NCBI GenBank assembly: GCA_000383815.1
Contig: KB912787.1
Coordinates: forward strand, 1-60,248
DNA length: 60,248 bases
Source of the DNA: an actinobacterium SCGC AAA027-J17
GTDB lineage: Bacteria; Actinomycetota; Actinomycetes; Nanopelagicales; Nanopelagicaceae
Reading direction: 5' to 3'
The position numbers were made by a program, and so were the translations under genes. Shown here in pieces: positions 50,330 to 60,248 of the stretch. Numbering within the stretch: the stretch's first letter is position 1; each line of letters starts with the position of its first letter. The notes under the pieces were generated by a model. It was given only the letters and a program-made list of their open reading frames with translations. It did no database searches and was not told the DNA's origin.

Positions 50330-50974
50330 ATGAGTTCTGAACTCATCAGGCTTCGCGAGGTAATGGACAAGCTTCGCTCACCAGGTGGTTGCCCATGGGA
50401 TGCCGAACAAGATCACGCATCACTTTTGAAGTATTTATTGGAGGAGTCATATGAGTTTATTGAGTCTGTTGAAAACAATGACCGACAGGCTATGCAGGAA
50501 GAGTTGGGTGATCTTCTATTACAAGTTTACTTTCACTCTCGCATGGCTGAGGAAGATGCCACACAACCATTTAATATTGAAGATGTTGCAAAATCAGTTG
50601 CTGATAAATTGATTAGACGCCATCCACATGTTTTTGCCGGCGCTTTGGTTGATAGCAGCGAAGATGTATTAGAAAACTGGGAGAAGCAAAAAGCAGCTGA
50701 GAAAGGTCGAACATCAGCCATCGATGGGGTCCCACTTGCTCAACCAGCATTACCGCTAGCAACAAAAATAATTTATCGGCTAAATAAATTAAATTATGAT
50801 CTGCCAATTTCCAAACCAATCTCACTACCAAGTGAGATTAATCAGGATCAGTTTGGTCAGATACTTCTAGGATTAATCAGCCAAGCAGTTGAAAAAGGAT
50901 TAGATCCTGAGGCAGCACTTCGAGACGCCACCAAAACCCTAATTGCTCAGATTCAAGAGCATGAGACAAGGTAG
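50330..50974 (+). CDS. mazG: Nucleoside triphosphate pyrophosphohydrolase
   Basis: LRSPGGCPWDAEQDHASLLKYLLEESYEFIESVE...EELGDLLLQVYFHSRMAEE. Confidence 0.95.
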   Translation: MSSELIRLREVMDKLRSPGGCPWDAEQDHASLLKYLLEESYEFIESVENNDRQAMQEELGDLLLQVYFHSRMAEEDATQPFNIEDVAKSVADKLIRRHPHVFAGALVDSSEDVLENWEKQKAAEKGRTSAIDGVPLAQPALPLATKIIYRLNKLNYDLPISKPISLPSEINQDQFGQILLGLISQAVEKGLDPEAALRDATKTLIAQIQEHETR

Positions 50975-51011
50975 AATTAAATTACTCACCTCAGTCACCA
51001 AAAATAGTTAG

Positions 51012-52298
<1,287 letters not shown>

Positions 52299-52303
52299 TT
52301 AAG

Positions 52304-52756
52304 TTGGCCAAGCGTAAATTTTTTGCAGCAGGCTTGATATCAAGTTCACGTAAGAGCATCGAGTTAGGCCTTAAAAAGCGCGGACTATCTAATCGAGCAT
52401 TGATTGTTGGAATAGTTCTTTTTGTTGTTGCAATTACATTGGCTCCACCAATTCAAAACTACTTCACTCAACGTGCCCAGATAAATGCTTTAAAGACTCA
52501 GATTTCAGATAATCAAGCAATGTTAGATAAGGCAGCAGATGAGTTGGCTCAATGGGATGATCCAGAGTTTGTGGCAAGCCAAGCAAGAGCAAGATTGCAT
52601 TTTGTTTTCCCAGGTGAGCGCCAATACATAGTGGTTGGTAATGAAGAGATCGAAAACAATGATCAGCAGACAAAAGTATCTGGACAGCTTCCTGTTGGAA
52701 TCCCTTGGTATTCAAGATTGATATCCTCAATTACAAGTACAAATGTAAGCAACTAA
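52304..52756 (+). CDS. Septum formation initiator FtsB/DivIC
   Basis: Single TM plus coiled coil (LKTQISDNQAMLDKAADEL); downstream of eno. Confidence 0.82.
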   Translation: MAKRKFFAAGLISSSRKSIELGLKKRGLSNRALIVGIVLFVVAITLAPPIQNYFTQRAQINALKTQISDNQAMLDKAADELAQWDDPEFVASQARARLHFVFPGERQYIVVGNEEIENNDQQTKVSGQLPVGIPWYSRLISSITSTNVSN

Positions 52757-52757
52757 A

Positions 52758-53315
52758 ATGGTTAAGCCAGTAAGTGCTTTTGAGGCCGAAGTACCAACTG
52801 AAAAAGATCTAAAGACTGTTGCCGCACAACTTGGCAGAGAACCAAGAGATGTTTCGGCGATAGCTCACCGATGTCCATGTGGTGAACCAGATGTAGTTCA
52901 AACCCCGCCACGATTGGCCGATGGCACACCATTTCCAACTTTTTACTACGCCACCTGCCCAAAATTAACTGGCGCAATCTCAACTCTAGAAAGCTCTGGG
53001 TTAATGGCGCAGATGAATGAGCGCCTGCAAAGTGATGCAAAGTTAGCGGGGGATTATTTAGCAGCACATGTTGATTATGAGGCGGCGAGAAGCGCAGTTG
53101 CTAAGCAAGTGAATTTAGATGTGCCAGAGATTAAAGGTGTAACAGCTGGTGGAATGCCAGACCGAGTTAAGTGTTTGCACTCACTGATTGCTCATGCATT
53201 AGCTGCTGGAAGTGATGTTAATCCACTTGGGGATGAGGCACTTATCGCACTTGAATCTTGGTGGTTAACTAAACCATGTAGTGAAATCAGTAATTTACTA
53301 GGTGAGGAAAAATAG
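52758..53315 (+). CDS. DUF501 family protein
   Basis: LGREPRDVSAIAHRCPCGEPDVVQTPPRLADGTPFPTFYYATCPKL. Confidence 0.9.
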   Translation: MVKPVSAFEAEVPTEKDLKTVAAQLGREPRDVSAIAHRCPCGEPDVVQTPPRLADGTPFPTFYYATCPKLTGAISTLESSGLMAQMNERLQSDAKLAGDYLAAHVDYEAARSAVAKQVNLDVPEIKGVTAGGMPDRVKCLHSLIAHALAAGSDVNPLGDEALIALESWWLTKPCSEISNLLGEEK

Positions 53316-54230
53316 TTGAGTCGAGTAGCAGCAATTGATTGTGGCACCAACTCTATTCGACTTTTGATTGCCGATATTACTGGAGGTAATTTCAAAGAGG
53401 TATTACGAACCATGGAGATTGTGCGCCTTGGTCAAGGTGTAGATCAAAATAAATCCTTTCATCCAGATGCTATTGCTAGAACACTTTCTGCTGTTGAGAA
53501 ATTTGCACAATTGATTGCAAGTAAGGGCGTGGAAAAGATTAGATTTTGTGCAACTAGTGCAACTCGAGATGCAAGCAATCGGGAGTTATTTACTAATGGT
53601 GTTAAGAAGATCCTAGGTGTTGAAGTTGAGGTAATCCCCGGTGAGCAAGAGGCGGCGCTTTCATTTATTGGAGCTACTAAAGAGCTATCCCAAAGTGATG
53701 GGTCATTTTTAGTAGTTGATATCGGTGGTGGATCAACTGAGTTTGTTTTTGGTAGTGAAAAAGTAGAGTTCGCAAAAAGTGTGAATATTGGTTGTGTTCG
53801 GATGAGTGAGCGCCACTTAAATTTACAACCGCCCACCATGGCACAAATTGCCGAAGCAATCATTGATATTGATCTTGCAATTACTCAAGCCGCAAAGGTG
53901 GTTCCGATTTCCCAAGCTAAATCTTTAGTGGCAGTTGCAGGCACGGCAACCACAGTCGCAGCTGCTGCTTTAAAGTTAGCCGAGTATGACCGATACTTAA
54001 TTCACCTTTCTAGAATCTCTGCCCCAGCTGTGCATCAAGTTGCAGCCATGTTCCAATCTTTGAATAAAGATCAAATTACTGCCTTGGGTTACATGCATCC
54101 AGGTAGAGTCGATGTGATAACAGCAGGTGCGTTAGTTTTATCCCGAATCATGGCCGCAACTGGGGCCAGTGAATTCATCGCATCTGAGTCAGATATTTTG
54201 GATGGTATTGCTTGGTCACTTTCAAAGTAA
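53316..54230 (+). CDS. ppx: Exopolyphosphatase / guanosine pentaphosphatase
   Basis: VAAIDCGTNSIRLLIADI; FLVVDIGGGSTEFVFG. Confidence 0.95.
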   Translation: MSRVAAIDCGTNSIRLLIADITGGNFKEVLRTMEIVRLGQGVDQNKSFHPDAIARTLSAVEKFAQLIASKGVEKIRFCATSATRDASNRELFTNGVKKILGVEVEVIPGEQEAALSFIGATKELSQSDGSFLVVDIGGGSTEFVFGSEKVEFAKSVNIGCVRMSERHLNLQPPTMAQIAEAIIDIDLAITQAAKVVPISQAKSLVAVAGTATTVAAAALKLAEYDRYLIHLSRISAPAVHQVAAMFQSLNKDQITALGYMHPGRVDVITAGALVLSRIMAATGASEFIASESDILDGIAWSLSK

Positions 54231-54291
54231 GCGAAGAATTGGCTGGATTTGGTGGTTAAAAAAGACGGGTAGATTTACCCTCTGAAGATTC

Positions 54292-54364
54292 GCCCCTGTA
54301 GCCCAATGGCAGAGGCATGCGACTTAAAATCGCACAAGTGTGGGTTCGACCCCCACCGGGGGCA
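54292..54364 (+). tRNA. tRNA with TAA anticodon (nominal tRNA-Leu), short variable loop, no encoded CCA
   Basis: GCCCCTG..CGGGGGC acceptor; anticodon arm TGCGA-CTTAAAA-TCGCA; variable region CAAGT; T arm GTGGG-TTCGACC-CCCAC. Confidence 0.88.
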
Positions 54365-54511
54365 CGCTCAATAGCTGCGAATCTTCAGCAAAGATTAAGT
54401 CAGATTTTGCCCTAAGCAATAGCCTAGGGAATTAGAAAAGATTAATATTTGTTCACTACCTAAGTAACTGAATTAGTTCTATCCAAAAGTTACTTCTATA
54501 GAAGGAGAAGA

Positions 54512-55282
54512 ATGAGAAGCTCAAACCCTGTACTTGGCAAGGCATTTAATCAACCAACAAATATGCAGGTTGATCAACTAGAGCAAAGTTACAACGCTCC
54601 AGCCGCCTCATCAATACGAACAGGTCGCATGACAATGGAAGATGTTGTTGCGAAAACTGGATTTTTGTTTGCAATTTTAGTTGTTGTTGGTGCGTTTGCT
54701 TGGAATGCAAATCTTGGCATGGGAGCAGTACTCATTGGCTTCCTAGGTGGATTCGTTCTAGCAATGGTGATTAGTTTTAGTAAAAACATCAAGCCAGGGT
54801 TAGTTGTCACATACGCTGCCCTAGAAGGCTTGGCTCTTGGAACACTAAGCAGCTACTACGAAACAGTCTCTCCTGGAATTGTTAGCCAAGCAGTAATTGG
54901 CACAATCGCAGCATTTGCTGGCGTACTAGTTATGTATCGCAACGGCACACTTCGTGCCACACCACAATTTACCCGCGCATTAATTGGCGCAGCAATTGGT
55001 TACTTCCTTTTGGCAATAGTTTCACTTGTGGCTTCTTTCTTTGGAGTCGGTGAAGGTTATGGTTTCTACGGTGTTTCAGGACTTGGCCTACTACTTGCAG
55101 TAGCTGGTGTAGCAATTGCAAGTCTTTTCTTAGTTCTTGATTTTGATCAAATTCAAAAAGGTGTCGCAGCTGGTGTTCCAGAGAAGGAATCTTGGCGAGC
55201 ATCCTTTGGTTTGATGGTTACTGTAGTTTGGCTATACCTAGAGGTATTGCGACTGATCTCAATTCTTCGCGGCGACCGCTAA
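54512..55282 (+). CDS. Bax inhibitor-1/YccA family membrane protein
   Basis: MRSSNPVLGKAFNQ N-terminus, 7 TM, DFDQIQKGVAAGVPEKESWRASFGLMVTVVWLYLEVLRLI. Confidence 0.93.
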   Translation: MRSSNPVLGKAFNQPTNMQVDQLEQSYNAPAASSIRTGRMTMEDVVAKTGFLFAILVVVGAFAWNANLGMGAVLIGFLGGFVLAMVISFSKNIKPGLVVTYAALEGLALGTLSSYYETVSPGIVSQAVIGTIAAFAGVLVMYRNGTLRATPQFTRALIGAAIGYFLLAIVSLVASFFGVGEGYGFYGVSGLGLLLAVAGVAIASLFLVLDFDQIQKGVAAGVPEKESWRASFGLMVTVVWLYLEVLRLISILRGDR

Positions 55283-55297
55283 ATAAAAAAAGTATCT

Positions 55298-55329
55298 AAC
55301 AGGAGCTGTGAGAAATCACAGCTCCTGTT
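55298..55329. terminator. Bidirectional rho-independent terminator
   Basis: aacaggagctgtg-agaaat-cacagctcctgtt with upstream A-run and downstream T-run. Confidence 0.9.
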
Positions 55330-56440
55330 TATTTCTGTCAGGAATCAAATCTTCTTCTAAATGGGCACGTCTTGTCTCTGGCAGTACAGTGGCTAACAAA
55401 ATAGAAATGACCCAAATACCTGCAGATACTAAGAATGCAGCTTGGTAACTAAATAGATCAGTAATTAATCCAACTATTACTGGCCCAAAAATCATTCCAG
55501 CATCTCCTGCCATTTGCCAGACCGCAATCACTTGACCACCTCGACCGCGAATGATGTCACCAACCACACTGCCGGGTGCGGTTCCAACATAGGCACCACC
55601 TAAACCAAAAAATGCCATTGCAATAAAATATAAAGTTGGGTTTGTTGTAAAAGCCAACATCAATATGCCAAATAAAACAAAGGCGCTACCAAATAGAAAA
55701 GCAGCGCGGCGCCCCTTCTTATCAGAGAATTTTCCAGCCTTTAGCAGAAAAGTTCCTTGAACTAATGCTCCAATCGTCAATCCCAATCCAGCAATCGCTG
55801 CAGTTGAGTTTAATTTTTCGATTACAAAAAGTGGCAAAATTGAAGATCTTAAACCGAACAAGATCCAGTTATTAATAAAGGCAAGCATTAAAGCTATCTG
55901 GTATGGCCGCAATTTAAATGCTTGGCTTAAAGTTGTTATTCCAATCTTGCTAGAGGGTAAATCTACTTTCTTGCCTAATCTTTTCTCACTTAAAAAAACT
56001 AATGCAATAACACCAGCTCCTGCCAACGTAGTTGAATAAACAAAGAAGGGCGCCCTAAGTGAAATTGCTGAAAGAATGCCACCAAAGGCTGGACCAGTTA
56101 TGCCGCCGAGTAAAAATCCTCCATTAAATAAGGATTGCGCACGCGCCCTGAACTCATCACTTACTGAACGCATCAATAGTGAGCCAGCAGAAACTGAGAA
56201 CATCGAAGAGCCCAAACCACCAAGTGATCTAAAGGCGAGAAGCTGCTCATAACTTTGTGCCAGGCCAGTAAGAAGCGTAAAGAAGGAGACCATGAACAAT
56301 CCAAAGCCAAGTACTTTTCGTTCACCAAATTTATCTACGAACTTTCCAGCCACTAAGCCAGTAGAAAAACGTACTATTGCAAAGACTGAAATTATTAATC
56401 CGATGGCAGTTTTGCTTACGCCAAAGGAGGCTGCAAACAC
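55316..56440 (-). CDS. MFS transporter; annotated GTG start lacks TM1, frame open to 56560
   Basis: GKFVDKFGERKVLGFGLF MFS motif A; upstream in-frame sequence KKKRFNNPFTELPKEVAVLASVSFFVAVGFGLIIPVVPV completes TM1. Confidence 0.85.
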   Translation of the reverse strand: MFAASFGVSKTAIGLIISVFAIVRFSTGLVAGKFVDKFGERKVLGFGLFMVSFFTLLTGLAQSYEQLLAFRSLGGLGSSMFSVSAGSLLMRSVSDEFRARAQSLFNGGFLLGGITGPAFGGILSAISLRAPFFVYSTTLAGAGVIALVFLSEKRLGKKVDLPSSKIGITTLSQAFKLRPYQIALMLAFINNWILFGLRSSILPLFVIEKLNSTAAIAGLGLTIGALVQGTFLLKAGKFSDKKGRRAAFLFGSAFVLFGILMLAFTTNPTLYFIAMAFFGLGGAYVGTAPGSVVGDIIRGRGGQVIAVWQMAGDAGMIFGPVIVGLITDLFSYQAAFLVSAGIWVISILLATVLPETRRAHLEEDLIPDRNKQEL

Positions 56441-56560
56441 AGGAACGACTGGAATAATTAACCCAAAACCTACTGCTACAAAAAAAGAAACTGATGCAAG
56501 GACTGCAACCTCTTTAGGAAGCTCCGTGAATGGATTATTGAAACGCTTTTTCTTAACTAT

Positions 56561-58171
56561 TTAACCAACCGCCTCACCATGAGCCTCTGCTCTAGCTGCA
56601 GAGTGATCTGCCCCAGATTTAAGTGGTTTCTCCTTAAGTAGAAAGGAGAGTAAAAATCCAATAAAGGTAATAGGAACTGCGGCAAGAAAAACTATCCTAA
56701 ATGTTTGAGCAAAACTTCCTAGCACCACCTCTTGAAGATCTACTGGCAGAGTTGAAATTATTGAGGTATTGACTGTTATTGCTTCGATATTTGAAGGAGA
56801 GAATCCTTCTAATGCTTCTGGGTTACTTTGTTGCAACTTTGCTAGATTTTCCTCAAGGTAATATGCGATTCGATTACTAAATATGGTGCCAAATATTGCT
56901 GTACCAAAAGCACCACCTAAAGATCTGAAGAAAGTATTTGAAGAGGTGGCGATGCCCATGTCTTTGAACTCCACATCATTTTGCAACGCAATTAAAATTG
57001 TTTGCATGGAAAGGCCAAGTCCACCACCAAGCAGGATTGCATAAATTGAAAGTGAAAAGAAAGATGTCTCTTCATTCAAAGTAGCCATCAAAATTAGCCC
57101 CAGTGTCATTATTCCGGTGCCAACAATTGGAAATATTTTGTATTTACCAGTCAATGAGATTCTCTTACCGCTAAAGATTGACATAGAAACAATGCCAAGC
57201 ATTAGTGGAATGAGTTTCAATCCAGCCTCAGTTGCAGAGTTTCCTTTTACCACCTGTAGGTAGAGTGGCAACATAACAATGGCGCCAAACATTCCAGCAC
57301 CAATAATAAAACCTAGTATTGAGCTAAGAGAGAAGGTGTGGTTTTTAAATAGTCGCATCGGCAAAATTGGTTCTACCGCTCTTAGTTCTTGCCAAATAAA
57401 CAATAGAGTTAAACCAATACCTAAAATCATCGTGATAATTGTTCTGCTATCTGTCCAGCCATTTTCTGGGCCATAAACAGAGACTGACATTAGTAATGAG
57501 CAAACTGCCAGAACTAAAATTAATGCGCCAAGGTAATCAACCTTATGCTCTCGCTTTACCTTTGGAATATGTAAAACTGCTGAGGTAATGATTAAGGCCA
57601 AAATTCCAAAGGGCAGATTTATATAGAAAATCCAACGCCATCCAGTTATTCCTAATATCGCTTCCTTATCGGAAAAGAAACCTCCTAGAAGTGGTCCTGC
57701 TACAGATGCCAAGCCCCAGACTGCGCCAAAGTAACCAACATACTTACCTCGTTCACGGGGTGAAACTATGTCGCCAATAATTACAAAGGTCAGTGCCATT
57801 AAGCCACCAGCACCTAAGCCTTGCAGAGCTCTGGTAAAAATAAGCTGGGTCATATTTTGTGAGGCACCGGCAAGTAGTGAACCAATTAAAAATGTAATGA
57901 TTGCAAATTGAAATACCGGGCGGCGGCCATAAAGATCTGAGATTTTTCCGTACAGCGGTGTAGAGGCTGTTGAAGTTAGAAGGTATGCAGTAACTACCCA
58001 GGTGTAATGGTTTAAGCCATTAAACTCTTCAACAATATTTTTTAATGCAGTAGAAACTATGGTTTGATCTAGGGCTGCTAACAAAAGTCCAGTCATTAAA
58101 CCACTTAGCACCACCAAAATTTCCTTATGGGTTAGTGGTCCTTTTTCTTTGTCAATTGCTGGTCTCTTCAC
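56561..58171 (-). CDS. DHA2 family MFS multidrug transporter (EmrB/QacA)
   Basis: 14-[48 protein letters not shown]. Confidence 0.93.
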   Translation of the reverse strand: MKRPAIDKEKGPLTHKEILVVLSGLMTGLLLAALDQTIVSTALKNIVEEFNGLNHYTWVVTAYLLTSTASTPLYGKISDLYGRRPVFQFAIITFLIGSLLAGASQNMTQLIFTRALQGLGAGGLMALTFVIIGDIVSPRERGKYVGYFGAVWGLASVAGPLLGGFFSDKEAILGITGWRWIFYINLPFGILALIITSAVLHIPKVKREHKVDYLGALILVLAVCSLLMSVSVYGPENGWTDSRTIITMILGIGLTLLFIWQELRAVEPILPMRLFKNHTFSLSSILGFIIGAGMFGAIVMLPLYLQVVKGNSATEAGLKLIPLMLGIVSMSIFSGKRISLTGKYKIFPIVGTGIMTLGLILMATLNEETSFFSLSIYAILLGGGLGLSMQTILIALQNDVEFKDMGIATSSNTFFRSLGGAFGTAIFGTIFSNRIAYYLEENLAKLQQSNPEALEGFSPSNIEAITVNTSIISTLPVDLQEVVLGSFAQTFRIVFLAAVPITFIGFLLSFLLKEKPLKSGADHSAARAEAHGEAVG

Positions 58172-58219
58172 TTTTAATTTACCACCCTAATTTTATGAGC
58201 ACCTGAAAAAACCGGTCAA

Positions 58220-58240
58220 AATCTGTAAGAGGTACAGATT
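58220..58240. promoter_or_regulatory. Candidate operator (perfect inverted repeat) between divergent exporter genes
   Basis: AATCTGTA-agagg-TACAGATT. Confidence 0.6.
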
Positions 58241-58268
58241 ACTCTTATTCTTTGTTAGTATCTAATTC

Positions 58269-59261
58269 ATGAAAGCAGTTATCGCAGAAAATTTAGTTAA
58301 GACCTATAACAAAGGCTCAGTTAAAGCCTTAGATGGATTAAATCTAGATGTAGAAGAGGGAACAGTGCTTGGCGTACTGGGGCCAAACGGTGCTGGAAAA
58401 ACCACCTCTGTCAGAATTTTAGCCACACTTTTATCACCCGACTCTGGTCGAGCTTTTGTATCAGGAATTGATGTTTTAAAACATCCAGATGAGGTAAGAA
58501 AAATAATTGGTTTATCAGGTCAATACGCCGCGGTTGATGAGACATTAACTGGTTGGGATAACTTGATTATGTTTGGCCGGCTTTATCACTTATCAGCGAA
58601 AGCTGCGAAAGATCGGGCAGTTGAGTTATTGGAGCAGTTCTCACTTGCAGATGCAGCAAAGCGGCCAATTAGAACCTACTCAGGTGGCATGAGACGCAGA
58701 TTAGATTTAGCGGCATCTTTAATTATTCGGCCAAAGGTTTTATTTTTAGATGAGCCCACTACTGGATTAGATCCAAGAGGCAGACAGGACATGTGGGGCG
58801 TGATTGATGATTTAGTTAAAGGTGGCGTAACTCTGCTCTTAACAACACAGTATTTAGAAGAGGCTGATCACTTAGCTGATGAAATAGCAGTAATTGATCA
58901 TGGCAAGGTGATTGCCCGCGGCACCTCTGATTCTCTTAAAAGGCAGGTGGGAGGAGAGCGGTTAGAGATAGTTGTTGAAAATGAATATGTCGCAGCCGTT
59001 AAAGAGATCGTTGCAAAGGTAAGTGGAGGTGCGGTTAATGTAGATGAGGGCATGCGTCAGATTTCCGCTCCAGTAACTACTGGAAGTAAAGCATTAATTG
59101 AAGCTGCAAAAATGTTGGATGAACAAGGAATTCACCCATTGGATATTGGCTTAAAACGTCCATCGTTAGATGATGTCTTTTTATCTTTGACTGGTCATGT
59201 AGCTGAAGAGAAGAAGGCAGAAGAGGATTTAACAACTAAGGGTAGGAGGCGAGGAAAATGA
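58269..59261 (+). CDS. DrrA-like ABC transporter ATP-binding protein
   Basis: VLGPNGAGKTTSVRIL, YSGGMRRRLDLAASLIIRPKVLFLDEPTTGLDPRGRQDMW. Confidence 0.93.
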   Translation: MKAVIAENLVKTYNKGSVKALDGLNLDVEEGTVLGVLGPNGAGKTTSVRILATLLSPDSGRAFVSGIDVLKHPDEVRKIIGLSGQYAAVDETLTGWDNLIMFGRLYHLSAKAAKDRAVELLEQFSLADAAKRPIRTYSGGMRRRLDLAASLIIRPKVLFLDEPTTGLDPRGRQDMWGVIDDLVKGGVTLLLTTQYLEEADHLADEIAVIDHGKVIARGTSDSLKRQVGGERLEIVVENEYVAAVKEIVAKVSGGAVNVDEGMRQISAPVTTGSKALIEAAKMLDEQGIHPLDIGLKRPSLDDVFLSLTGHVAEEKKAEEDLTTKGRRRGK

Positions 59262-60055
59262 TTAATTTTATTTCAGATGCAGCGGTGATTACTAAGCGAC
59301 AGCTGCAGCAATTAACCAGAGTGCCTGAGCTTTTGTTGTTCTCCACAATTCAACCAATAATGTTTGTGTTGTTATTTAGGTATGTATTTGGTGGCTCAAT
59401 TGATACTGGTCAACCTGGTGGTTATGTGCAATTACTAATGCCTGGCATCTTTGTGCAAACTGTTGCATTCACATTAGCTGGCACTGCAGTTGGGTTAGCT
59501 GCCGATATGCAAAAAGGCTTAATTGATCGATTTAGATCACTGCCAATCTCTAGATCAGCCGTTGTAATTGGTCGAACACTCGGTGATGGTGCATTAAATA
59601 TTGTTGTCCTAGCTGCGATGGGAATTACTGGATTTGTTGTTGGCTGGCGACCAACCTCATCAGTTTTTGAAGTTATCTTAGGATTTATCTTCTTACTTGT
59701 TTTTGGCTTTGCCATGTCTTGGATTGGTGTATTAATTGGCTTATCAGTTCGTGAAGAGCGAGTTGCTACCAATGCCACATTTATTGTGGTCTTTCCACTC
59801 ACCTTTTTATCAAATGCATTTGCGCCAACAACTGGCATGCCAAGGCCACTGCAATATGTGGCAGAGTGGAATCCAGTTTCAACAATGGTGGCAGGCTGTC
59901 GTGAATTATTTGGTCTTGAGAATCAATTTGGTGCAACTGCTGGATCATTCCCAAGTGAAAATCCATTACAGATGTCAGTTATTTATATGATTTTGATTAT
60001 GGCAATCTTTATTCCACTTAGTATCAGAAAATACAATAACGCTGCCAAAAAGTAA
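59258..60055 (+). CDS. DrrB-like ABC-2 type permease
   Basis: ABC-2 membrane protein; ATGA overlap with the preceding gene. Confidence 0.9.
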   Translation: MINFISDAAVITKRQLQQLTRVPELLLFSTIQPIMFVLLFRYVFGGSIDTGQPGGYVQLLMPGIFVQTVAFTLAGTAVGLAADMQKGLIDRFRSLPISRSAVVIGRTLGDGALNIVVLAAMGITGFVVGWRPTSSVFEVILGFIFLLVFGFAMSWIGVLIGLSVREERVATNATFIVVFPLTFLSNAFAPTTGMPRPLQYVAEWNPVSTMVAGCRELFGLENQFGATAGSFPSENPLQMSVIYMILIMAIFIPLSIRKYNNAAKK

Positions 60056-60056
60056 G

Positions 60057-60248
60057 TTAGTTAAAAAGTTGTGCCTCTAGTACTGCAACCTTTATCTGCT
60101 TGCCATTGGGCGCGGTGTAATTAACAGTTTCCCCAATCTTTGCCCCAAGTACCGCAGCGCCAAGTGGAGATTTCTCAGAGTAGACATCAACATCACCAGA
60201 TGAAATCTCTCTAGATCCAAGCAAAAACTTAAGTTCATCACCTGCAAT
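60057..60248 (-). CDS. greA: Transcription elongation factor GreA, C-terminal part (truncated by window edge)
   Basis: Reverse translation IAGDELKFLLGSREISSGDVDVYSEKSPLGAAVLGAKIGETVNYTAPNGKQIKVAVLEAQLFN*. Confidence 0.9.
   Translation of the reverse strand: MAGDELKFLLGSREISSGDVDVYSEKSPLGAAVLGAKIGETVNYTAPNGKQIKVAVLEAQLFN

Noticed and set aside
59422-59838. 138 aa antisense ORF in the ABC-2 permease
   Set aside because: Shadow ORF, composition typical of antisense of a TM protein.

Overview
This 60 kb window is mostly dense bacterial core genome. It looks like a streamlined, low-to-mid GC actinobacterium; SerC/PdxH/DUF3027/DUF501/SepX-type genes and the gene order suggest the freshwater acI/Nanopelagicales group (inference). 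Contents: groEL 3' end, serC/pdxH, citrate synthase, a maltose-type ABC importer, photolyase, homospermidine synthase, CopC/CopD-CtaG, a Glp(MoeA-like)-GNAT-SepX/GLPR-type locus, rsmI-metG-tatD-ksgA-ispE-glmU-prs-rplY-pth, ppdK/ppc, mfd-mazG-eno-ftsB-DUF501-ppx, drug exporters, and the greA 3' end. Four tRNA genes are visible. The strongest accessory signal is a ~1.05 kb islet at tRNA-Arg(CCT): the 3' 52 nt of the tRNA is perfectly repeated 1046 bp downstream, and the interval holds a single double-GNAT acetyltransferase gene and no integrase. Other points of interest: a short-variable-arm tRNA with a UAA anticodon, a Rieske-like protein with altered second-box spacing, a MoeA-like protein lacking its whole lid subdomain beside a SepX/GLPR-like gene, a 27-codon membrane mini-ORF overlapping the serC stop, two genes with apparent non-canonical starts (prs CTG; an MFS gene with no ATG/GTG/TTG before TM1), and a perfect inverted repeat between divergent exporter genes. 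No CRISPR array, rRNA, IS element or recognisable prophage was seen. All family assignments are by eye from the translations; no database search was run.
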